From Bartonella henselae str. Houston-1 (GTDB lineage: Bacteria; Pseudomonadota; Alphaproteobacteria; Rhizobiales; Rhizobiaceae), in assembly GCF_000046705.1 (NCBI RefSeq), contig NC_005956.1:1477001-1541000 (forward strand): 64,000 bases of DNA, read 5' to 3'. The notes beneath the pieces are model-generated. The model was not told where the DNA came from, searched no databases, and saw only the letters and a program-made list of their open reading frames with translations. Shown here one piece after another: positions 57,355-64,000 of the stretch. The position numbers and the translations under genes were made by a program. The number at the start of each line of letters is the position of its first letter. Positions within the stretch are counted from its first letter, which is position 1.

Positions 57355-57423
57355 TAAAGGTGGAGAGCGCACCAAAGAGGTTTTCTAAGAACGAATAGTA
57401 CAAAATCTTGAAAGGAAACATGC
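57355..57423 (+). promoter_or_regulatory. Conserved leader of bepF
   Basis: AAAGGTGGAGAGCGCACC, then AAAGAGGTTTTCTAAGAAC and CTTGAAAGGAAACATGC: the same block as before bepD and bepE, with a short insertion. The short GTG frame is interrupted here by TAG after 12 codons. The 266 bases between bepE and this block show no copy of the bepD/E promoter segment. Confidence 0.65.
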
Positions 57424-59928
57424 ATGAAAAAAAACCAACCATCCTCTTCCACATCTCCCTCAGTGAAAGAATTAAAAAAGCGCTATGAACAAACTGCCGC
57501 AGAAGCCTCTACTCTACACCAACTCTCCGCAGGGAGTGCTCCAAAAGAAAAAAAACAGCCTTCCTCGAGGTTGGAAGAATTAAGAAAACGCTATGAACAA
57601 ACTGCTTCCCTAACAGCTTCTCAAGAAGCTCTCTCTGCAAGGGGTTTTCCAAAAGAAAAAAGACAACCTCACACACAGCAAAGTCCTGAACAATTGCCAA
57701 TACACCATGAACAGCAATTTGCTGTAACGCCGCAACAAAGTTCATCACAAACGCCTCTCTACGCAACACCTCTTCCACAACAACCAGTTCGCACGCCTCC
57801 ACAAAGACCACCGCGCGCAAAAGACAAAGAGCTACACAAAACAGCCCCCCAAGACAGCACACCCCTATACGCGACACCTTCTCCACAACAATCAGTTCAG
57901 ACACCTCCACAAAGACCACCGCGCGCAAAAGACAAGGAGCTACACAAAGCAGCCTCCCAAGACAGCACACCCCTATACGCGACACCTTCTCCCCACAAAC
58001 AACAGCCCATGAGAGAAAGGGCGCAAAGCAACACATCAAGCCAAGACAGCGAACCTCTCTACGCAACACCTCTTCCACAAAGACACCAGCCCATGAGAGA
58101 AAGGGCGCAAAGCAACACATCAAACCAAGACAGCGAACCTCTCTACGCAACACCTCTTCCACAAAGACACCAGCCCGTGAGAAAAAGGACGCAAAGCAAC
58201 ACATCAAGCCAAGACAGCGAACCTCTCTACGCAACACCTCTTCCACAAAGACGCCAGCCCGTGAGAAAAAGGACGCAAAGCAACACATCAAGCCAAGACA
58301 ACGAACCTCTCTACGCAACAGCTGCTCCATCACAATCACCACGCATGGAAGAGAAATCTGTAAACACAATGCAACGAAACTTATTGCTTGAAGCATATAA
58401 GGAAGAAATTAAATATTGGTGCGGAATTGTTTATGGCGATCGGCTTATTTTGCAGAAAAGAATAGAAGAGATTCAAGAAAACCCTGCTCTGGGAGAACAG
58501 CTGTCATGGGAGGTTTCAGAACATCCTAAGTCTATTTCTAAGCTTGCGGGTAAAAAAATGCTTGGTGTGAAAACGAAGGCACGCAGAAAAGCTGAAGAAA
58601 ATTATCTAGCTTTGCGTGACACCATAAATAGTTATGTTTATACTTTAAAATATTCACAACAAAAACCTTTGCATGCTCCGCATACAGAACACACCCGCGA
58701 TGAACAACAAACACACAGAACGCAAAGCGCTGAAAAGGAGAGAGCACCTCTCTCTAATCAGGAACTTGCCGACAGAATTCGAACAGAGCCATCGGTTCTA
58801 TATAGCCAAACAGAAGTCCAATATTGGAGCAAAATTGTTTTTGGCAACCCTTATATTTTGCAGTACAGAATTGAAGACATTCAAAAAAATCCCGATATGG
58901 GAGAAGAATTTTCATGGCAAGTTGCAAACAATCCTAGTCTTTTTTCTCCGCTCGCAGGAAAGAGGATACTTGGCATAAAAAATGATGCGCGCAGACACGC
59001 AGAAGCAAGTCTTTCTTGCCTTTGTAGCGCCATTGAAGGTTACGCAGATGCTGTAAAACAAGCAAAAGAGGATATTGTACAAGAATATCAAGTACAACAA
59101 AGTCGCCAAGAACTTTCTACTGAACCGGCTAAACAGTTGCAAAAACAACAAACTTTATCCAAACCACATAAACTGCCTGAACACTCACCAACAGACGCGC
59201 ATCAAGAAACTACTCAAACCTCCATGCAAACTGAGTGGGAGCGGCTTGGTGCTCGACCACGCACAGTGACAACACACAAAAAACACACACAAGAGAGCAC
59301 TTTGCCTACTTCTCATGCAGAGCAAAAAACAACGAGAGAGCAAACAACTGAAAATCAGCAAAAATCCCTTACACCTGAAAAAGAAAAAACACCTCTCTCA
59401 CATAAAGAAATTGCAAGCAGAGTTCAAAACGATCTCTCTGTTCAACGTGCTCAAATAGAAATCTACAATTGGTGTAATATTGTTTATAATAACCCACTTG
59501 TTTTGCAACATACCACTGAAGATATCAAAAAAATTCCCATGCTAGGAGAAGAACTCTCATGGCAAGTTGCAAACTTTTCTACAATATTTGCTCCGCTTGC
59601 TGGCAAGCAAGTGCTTGGCATAAAAAATAACGCACGTAAACATGCTGAAGAAGCTATTCCCTCCCTATGCACTGCCATTGATCATTACACAGAGATTGTA
59701 AAACAAGTAAGAGAGGACATTGTAAAAAACCATCAGGAACAATCTCCAAAGAAAGATAAAAACGTGAAACGACAGCAAAGCTTATCGAAACCTCCTAAAT
59801 TACCTGAGCGCTCAACAGAAATCCCACGTCATCAGGCTTTGGAAGCCTCTAGGCAAGCACAACAAAAACCGTCGAACGTTCGATCAAGCGAAGCTGAGAA
59901 AACACAAAAAATGGTGCTGGCACTCTAA
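57424..59928 (+). CDS. bepF: BepF, tyrosine-motif effector with three BID domains
   Basis: An 834-residue effector. The N-terminal region (1-305) begins with two similar segments (ELKKRYEQTA and ELRKRYEQTA), then carries seven PLYAT motifs in tandem repeats, several of them in units of 28 residues (84 bp, about 57961-58320) with the spacer QPMRERAQSNTS or QPVRKRTQSNTS. Three BID domains follow at about 308-420, 443-555 and 658-770 (WCGIVYGD, WSKIVFGN, WCNIVYNN; each with LAGK and LGIKN/LGVKT). A basic Lys/Ser-rich tail ends it. BepF is known to act with BepC in forming invasomes, through its BID domains. AAAGGAAA precedes the ATG. Confidence 0.94.
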   Translation: MKKNQPSSSTSPSVKELKKRYEQTAAEASTLHQLSAGSAPKEKKQPSSRLEELRKRYEQTASLTASQEALSARGFPKEKRQPHTQQSPEQLPIHHEQQFAVTPQQSSSQTPLYATPLPQQPVRTPPQRPPRAKDKELHKTAPQDSTPLYATPSPQQSVQTPPQRPPRAKDKELHKAASQDSTPLYATPSPHKQQPMRERAQSNTSSQDSEPLYATPLPQRHQPMRERAQSNTSNQDSEPLYATPLPQRHQPVRKRTQSNTSSQDSEPLYATPLPQRRQPVRKRTQSNTSSQDNEPLYATAAPSQSPRMEEKSVNTMQRNLLLEAYKEEIKYWCGIVYGDRLILQKRIEEIQENPALGEQLSWEVSEHPKSISKLAGKKMLGVKTKARRKAEENYLALRDTINSYVYTLKYSQQKPLHAPHTEHTRDEQQTHRTQSAEKERAPLSNQELADRIRTEPSVLYSQTEVQYWSKIVFGNPYILQYRIEDIQKNPDMGEEFSWQVANNPSLFSPLAGKRILGIKNDARRHAEASLSCLCSAIEGYADAVKQAKEDIVQEYQVQQSRQELSTEPAKQLQKQQTLSKPHKLPEHSPTDAHQETTQTSMQTEWERLGARPRTVTTHKKHTQESTLPTSHAEQKTTREQTTENQQKSLTPEKEKTPLSHKEIASRVQNDLSVQRAQIEIYNWCNIVYNNPLVLQHTTEDIKKIPMLGEELSWQVANFSTIFAPLAGKQVLGIKNNARKHAEEAIPSLCTAIDHYTEIVKQVREDIVKNHQEQSPKKDKNVKRQQSLSKPPKLPERSTEIPRHQALEASRQAQQKPSNVRSSEAEKTQKMVLAL

Positions 59929-60150
59929 AGATGCATCAGCTTTCATCTGACCTTTCGGTACTTATCACTTTATAAAAAGTCCCCAAGCAGTATTGGGCAG
60001 TATTACGGAAAATCTATAACACCCCCTCCCCGTCATGTGCCCTTACTATATAAAAATTACAAATACAAATAGTGATTATGATCCATGAAAAAAAACTTTT
60101 GAAATTATTCAAATGGACATTCTCTCTGAAAGGAAAAACTCTCAAAACAT

Positions 60151-60214
60151 AAAAGTGGAGAATACACCAAAGAGGTTTTCTAAAAGCAAATTAAAATCTC
60201 GAAAGGAGACACAC
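60151..60214 (+). promoter_or_regulatory. Conserved leader of bepG
   Basis: AAAAGTGGAGAATACACC, AAAGAGGTTTTCTAAAAGC and CGAAAGGAGACACAC. Here the GTG frame is continuous with bepG itself, so the gene's frame is open upstream to 60113. The AAAGGAG at 60202-60208 places the real start at 60215. Confidence 0.65.
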
Positions 60215-63200
60215 ATGAAAAAAAAACAACCAGCCCCTTCAACACCTTCATCCGCAAGCGTTACTCAGATGGCGTCTCTATCGAATGAGGAAATTTTCAA
60301 CAGAGTTCAAAGAGATCCATTGGTTCAATCTTGTGAAGAAGAAATCCAATATTGGTGCAAAATTGTTTTTGGCAACGCTTATGTTTTGCAGTACAGAATT
60401 GAAGACATGCAAAAAATTCCTGAGATAGGAGAAGAACTTTCATGGCAAATTTCAGAAAATCCTCACTTTTTTCATAAGCTTGCAGGCAGTCAAACCCTTG
60501 GCATAAAAAACAGTGCACGCAAAGAAGCTGAAGCAGGTATCTCTTCCCTGTGTAACGCCATTGAAACATATGCAGATACGGTAAAACAGGTAAGAAAAAG
60601 CATTGTACAAGCCCATCAAGCACAACAAAACCGCCAAGAACTTTCCTCTGAACCTTCTCAAGACTTGCAAAAACAGCAAAGCTTATCGAAACCTCCTAAA
60701 CTACCTGAACACTCACCAGAAGACAGACATCAAGAATCTACTGAAAGCTCTATGCAAGCTAAATGGAACCGGCTTGGTGCTCGACCACGCACAGTGCCTC
60801 TCAGTCAAAAAACGCAAAAACAGCAAGAACAACTTGGTCTGCATCAACCTATTATGGAAGGTGATGGCAAAGAGGCTGCAAAAGTCAGCATGTCAGCAAT
60901 TAAAGCAACGAAAGTTACAACAAAGTCCGAAGCATTGAAAGCAGTAGAACAGCTAATTCAACCCCCAAAAGTTGAAACCGCAAAAGTAGTTTCAGTGCCT
61001 CTCGCTCAAGAAGCGCAAAAAACACTTATTGAAAAGGAAACAATTCCATCTCTTACCAACGAAGAAGTTGCTTCAAAGATTCGAGAAAGTGAAGTCGTTA
61101 AAAGCAGCATGCAAAAAATTAAAACTTTGTGTGGTGTTGTTTATGGCAATCCCCATATTTTGGAAGGTAAAATGCCGAAGATGGGAATTCCAGTGACAAA
61201 TAGAAATGTCGAGGAGTTAGAAAAGTTCGCGCGCCAAGTTGGAAGCTTTCCCTCCTCTTTTGGTCGGGTTGCCGGCTTCAGTTTTTTGGGGATAAAAAGT
61301 GGAGCACGTGCCCATGCTGAAGAGAATTTTTTGCCCTTAAGCCATGCTATTGTTAGTTACACACATAATGTAAAACAAGCAGAAAAAGACATTCTAGAAG
61401 CCCATTCTGGGAAACAAGAACGCTATGCACAGTCGGTAGAAACACCCAGTGAAGAAATACAAAATCTATTTTCTCTCACTCAAGAAGCGCAAAAAATGCT
61501 TATTGAAAAAGAAATAATTCCACCTCTTAGTTACGTGGACGTTGCTTCAAAGATTCGAGAAAGTGAAGTCGTTAAAAGCAGCAAGCAAAAAATTGAAACT
61601 TTGTGTAGTGTTGTTTATGGCAATCCCCGTATTTTGGAAGACAAAATGCCGAAGATGGGAATTCCAGTGACAAATAAGAATGTCGAGGAGTTAGAAAAGT
61701 TCGCGCGTCAAGTTGGAAACTTTCCATCCTCTTGTGGTAAGATCGTTGGCTTCAATTTTTTGGGGATAAAAAGTGAAGCACGTGCCCATGCTGAAGAGAA
61801 TTTTTTGCCCTTAAGCCATGCTATTTTTAGTTACGCACATAGTGTAAAACAAGCAGAAAAGGATATTCTAGAAGCCTATTTTAAGGAACAAGAACGCTGT
61901 GCACAGTCGGTAGAAACACCCAGTGAAGAGATAACAAATCTATTTTCTTTCACTCAAGAACAACAGAAAGAAATTTTATCAAACTCTCCTAAACTAAGAA
62001 CACAGGTAAAGGCTTATTCTCAAAAACTCCATAACCGTCTCTCACCAAGTGATCTTCAGGCTATAAGTGAAAGATCTCATACAAAACTTGCTGAAAGTCT
62101 TGGCACATCAGTAAATCAAGCAGAAGAAATTGCACAAATCCTCACACAAACAAAAGACGTTGTCCAGATTCTTCAACAGCAGGAAAAACTTGGTCTGTAT
62201 CAATCTATCATGAAAGGTGATGGCAAAGAGACTGCAAAAGTCAGCATGTCAGCAATTAAGGCAACGGAAGTTACAACAAAGTTCGAAGCATCCAAAGCAG
62301 TAGAACAGGCAGTTCGACCGCCAAAAGTTGAAACCGCAAAAGTAGTTTCAGTATCTTTCACTCAAGAAACGCAAAAAATGCTTATTGAAAAAGAAATAAT
62401 TCCACCTCTTAGTTACGTGGACGTTGCTTCAAAGATTCGAGAAAGTGAAGTCGTTAAAAGCAGCATGCAAAAAATTAAAACTTTGTGTAGTGTTGTTTAT
62501 GGCAATCCCGATATTTTGGAAGGCAAAATGCCGAAGATGGGAATTCCAGTGACAAATAAGAATGTCGAGGAGTTAGAAAAGTTCGCGCGCCAGGTTGGAA
62601 ACTTTCCATCCTCTTGTGGTAAGATCGTTGGCTTCAGTTTTTTGGGGATAAAAAGTGAAGCACGTGCCCATGCTGAAGAGAATTTTTTGCCCTTAAGCCA
62701 TGCTATTTTTAGTTACGCACATAGTGTAAAACAAGCAGAAAAGGATATTCTAGAAGCCTATTTTAAGGAACAAGAACGCTGTGCACAGTCGGTAGAAACA
62801 CCCAGTGAAGAGATAACAAATCTATTTTCTCTCACTCAAGAACAACAGAAAGAAGTTTTATTAACCTCTCCTGAACTGAGAACACAGGTAAAGGCTTATT
62901 CTCAAAAACTCTATGACCGTCTCTCACCAAGTGATCTTCAGGCTATAAGTGAAAGATCTCATACAAAACTTGCTGAAAGTCTTGGCACATCAGTAAATCA
63001 AGCAGAAAAAATTGCACAAATCCTCACACAAACAAAAGACGTTGTCCAGATTCTTCAACAGCAGGAAAAACTTGGTCTGTATCAATCTATCATGAAAAGT
63101 GATGGCAGAGAGACTGCAAAAGTCAACATGTCAGCAATTAAAGCAACGCAAATGACAAAAAAGATCACATCATTAAAAGCAGTAGAACAGATAGTTCGAC

Positions 63201-63244
63201 CGCCAAAAGTTGAAACTGCAAAAGTAGTTTCTATGAGTAGATAA
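60215..63244 (+). CDS. bepG: BepG, effector with four BID domains
   Basis: A 1009-residue effector without Fic or tyrosine motifs. BID domains lie at about 20-135 (WCKIVFGNAYVLQ, LAGSQTLGIKNSAR), 278-395, 432-555 and 726-850; the last three are of one type (LC(G/S)VVYGN, GF(S/N)FLGIK). The third and fourth belong to a 294-residue module present twice in tandem. Each module ends with a helical segment (EEIxNLFSxTQEQQKE ... LAESLGTSVNQAE) that also follows the BID in BepA-C. The ATG at 60215 is preferred because of AAAGGAG and the KKKQPAP N-terminus shared with the other Beps. BepG is known to block endocytic uptake and trigger invasome formation. Confidence 0.93.
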   Translation: MKKKQPAPSTPSSASVTQMASLSNEEIFNRVQRDPLVQSCEEEIQYWCKIVFGNAYVLQYRIEDMQKIPEIGEELSWQISENPHFFHKLAGSQTLGIKNSARKEAEAGISSLCNAIETYADTVKQVRKSIVQAHQAQQNRQELSSEPSQDLQKQQSLSKPPKLPEHSPEDRHQESTESSMQAKWNRLGARPRTVPLSQKTQKQQEQLGLHQPIMEGDGKEAAKVSMSAIKATKVTTKSEALKAVEQLIQPPKVETAKVVSVPLAQEAQKTLIEKETIPSLTNEEVASKIRESEVVKSSMQKIKTLCGVVYGNPHILEGKMPKMGIPVTNRNVEELEKFARQVGSFPSSFGRVAGFSFLGIKSGARAHAEENFLPLSHAIVSYTHNVKQAEKDILEAHSGKQERYAQSVETPSEEIQNLFSLTQEAQKMLIEKEIIPPLSYVDVASKIRESEVVKSSKQKIETLCSVVYGNPRILEDKMPKMGIPVTNKNVEELEKFARQVGNFPSSCGKIVGFNFLGIKSEARAHAEENFLPLSHAIFSYAHSVKQAEKDILEAYFKEQERCAQSVETPSEEITNLFSFTQEQQKEILSNSPKLRTQVKAYSQKLHNRLSPSDLQAISERSHTKLAESLGTSVNQAEEIAQILTQTKDVVQILQQQEKLGLYQSIMKGDGKETAKVSMSAIKATEVTTKFEASKAVEQAVRPPKVETAKVVSVSFTQETQKMLIEKEIIPPLSYVDVASKIRESEVVKSSMQKIKTLCSVVYGNPDILEGKMPKMGIPVTNKNVEELEKFARQVGNFPSSCGKIVGFSFLGIKSEARAHAEENFLPLSHAIFSYAHSVKQAEKDILEAYFKEQERCAQSVETPSEEITNLFSLTQEQQKEVLLTSPELRTQVKAYSQKLYDRLSPSDLQAISERSHTKLAESLGTSVNQAEKIAQILTQTKDVVQILQQQEKLGLYQSIMKSDGRETAKVNMSAIKATQMTKKITSLKAVEQIVRPPKVETAKVVSMSR
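61480..63243 (+). repeat. Two tandem 882-bp modules inside bepG
   Basis: The segment starting near 61480 recurs from about 62362 at an offset of 882 bases (294 codons) with only scattered differences. Each unit codes for one BID domain plus its helical extension. A more diverged third relative precedes them (from about 61000). Confidence 0.92.
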
Positions 63245-63367
63245 GCATACCTGAAACTGTGTTTATATGGTCCCTTTGTGCGATTGTTTTGTGTAGATTG
63301 TCGAAGAGATGTTGTTTAATCATAAAAATTGACATTTCTCTTTTAAGTAAAGCTATAAAAATAACGT

Positions 63368-63440
63368 AAAGGTGGAGAGTGCACAAAAGAAGCTTTCAAA
63401 AACAAATATTGCTATTGAGAAAGCTTGAAAGGAAATATCT
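63368..63440 (+). promoter_or_regulatory. Conserved bep leader before a Fic relic
   Basis: AAAGGTGGAGAGTGCAC, then AAAGAAGCTTTCAAAAAC and AGCTTGAAAGGAAATATCT. Fifth copy of the leader block in this window; here it precedes a decayed Fic gene, which links the leader to the position in the island rather than to the effector type. Confidence 0.65.
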
Positions 63441-64000
63441 ATGAAAAAAACCAAACGAACCATTCTTTATTTCTTATAGCAAAAGAATCGATACAAACCC
63501 GCCAAGAAATTGATGTAAAAACTCATGAAAAAATAAATTCAGCATCAAAGAATTTCTGTTATTCTAAGAGTAAAGTACTCAAAAATAAGCATGGGATCAA
63601 AGAGGCAAGCGCTTTAAAGAAACAATGTATCTATGATGTAAAAAAGCAATGGCCAGACTGCGCTGAAAACCACTACCAGAACAGTTTAATTTTGCATCCC
63701 TAAAACATATGCATCACAGCCTCTTTAAAAATAGGTTTGAATGGGCTGGACAGACTCGTAACCTCTCCTTTACATTTGCAAATGGTAGTACTACCTTTAC
63801 ACAAGTCATAAAAGAAAAAGAATTGACAAAACCTTTTACCGCCGGAAGAGAAGTCCAAAGAAAACTAAACAAATTAAATAAAATGCTTGTAGAAAAGAAT
63901 AATTTAAAAGATTTAACCCGCCAAGCATCTGTTTAAAATGACCCTGAAATGGTTACACAGCTAAACTATACACTCCCTTTCAGAGCAAACCAATAAAGCA
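63425..64000 (+). pseudogene. Decayed Fic-type bep gene, cut by the window end
   Basis: From about 63560 the sequence reads as a Fic effector N-terminus: YSKSKVLKNKHGIKEASAL matches the YKNSNTLKNKYGIKDPQRL of BepC. A frameshift near 63665 is followed by HHSLFKNRFEWAGQTRNLSF and TFANGSTTF. TAA occurs at 63934, and then LNYTLPFRANQ with another stop, the remains of the HPFxxGN loop with His replaced by Leu. The first bases after the leader (ATGAAAAAAACCAAACGAAC) resemble the start of the biaA relic at 51447, so a fusion of biaA and Fic remains is possible. It could correspond to the bepH position of other Bartonella; this is inference. Confidence 0.8.

Noticed and set aside
57509..58396. 295-codon - strand ORF opposite bepF
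   Set aside because: Shadow of the tandem tyrosine-motif repeats; Cys-rich repetitive translation without ribosome-binding site, while the + strand encodes a recognised effector.
60113..60214. 34-residue N-terminal extension of bepG
   Set aside because: The frame is open but the strong ribosome-binding site AAAGGAG and the family-type N-terminus place the start at 60215; the extension is the shared leader read in frame.
1..64000. tRNA, rRNA genes or insertion sequences with transposase
   Set aside because: I looked for cloverleaf-like and transposase-like patterns in the gaps and saw none; absence cannot be proven by eye, and a tRNAscan or IS search would settle it.

Overview
The window reads as a chromosomal segment of a cat-scratch-group Bartonella, most likely Bartonella henselae. 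It is AT-rich and gene-sparse. It holds a complete VirB2-VirB11/VirD4 type IV secretion locus with no virB1. It also holds Bartonella effector protein (Bep) genes in the order bepA, virD4, bepB, bepC, bepD, bepE, bepF, bepG. From my chosen starts the Bep lengths are 544, 542, 532, 534, 464, 834 and 1009 residues, and bepD to bepG carry 1, 2, 3 and 4 BID domains; this matches the B. henselae layout as I remember it. The species call is recognition, not a database result.

Region 1 (1-20.6 kb) is a tandem array of autotransporter adhesin genes on the + strand. Four are intact (3666-7991, 9276-11897, 13182-15524, 17963-20581) and two are decayed (1-2675 and about 16810-17828). Three of the intact ones share almost identical C-terminal beta-domains. 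A block of about 2.4 kb (end of one gene, the intergenic region, start of the next) is repeated at an offset of 3906 bases. One member carries seven perfect-length 144-bp repeats.

Region 2 (20.6-28.5 kb) is mostly decayed DNA with scattered copies of a degenerate repeat family. It holds a FlgN-like coiled-coil gene on the - strand (tentative) and a ParA ATPase with a small ribbon-helix-helix partner.

Region 3 (28.5-35.4 kb) has housekeeping genes (a DUF442-type sulfur-transferase/phosphatase, ribF, a class IIA HAD hydrolase), an EexN-like lipoprotein, a second broken copy of the ribF/HAD junction, and an SNase-fold protein divergent from virB2.

Region 4 (35.4-48.5 kb) is the secretion machine: virB2-virB11 with mostly overlapping genes, then the small antitoxin gene biaA, bepA and virD4. 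VirB2/B5 form the pilus, VirB3/B6/B8/B10 the inner-membrane part, VirB7/B9/B10 the core complex, VirB4/B11/VirD4 are the ATPases, and VirD4 receives the BID-tagged effectors.

Region 5 (48.5-64 kb) is the effector island. Fic-OB-BID effectors (BepB, BepC) come first, then the tyrosine-motif effectors (BepD, BepE, BepF), BepG with BID domains only, and a broken Fic effector at the right edge. The main unexplained structure is between the effector genes. Relics of biaA, of virD4 and of a small ORF recur in the same order after bepA-virD4 and after bepB, which shows that a unit [Fic-bep, virD4, small ORF, biaA] was tandemly duplicated and then stripped. The state of each antitoxin relic follows the state of the adjacent Fic motif. 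The later bep genes share a conserved 60-70 nt leader directly before the start codon.
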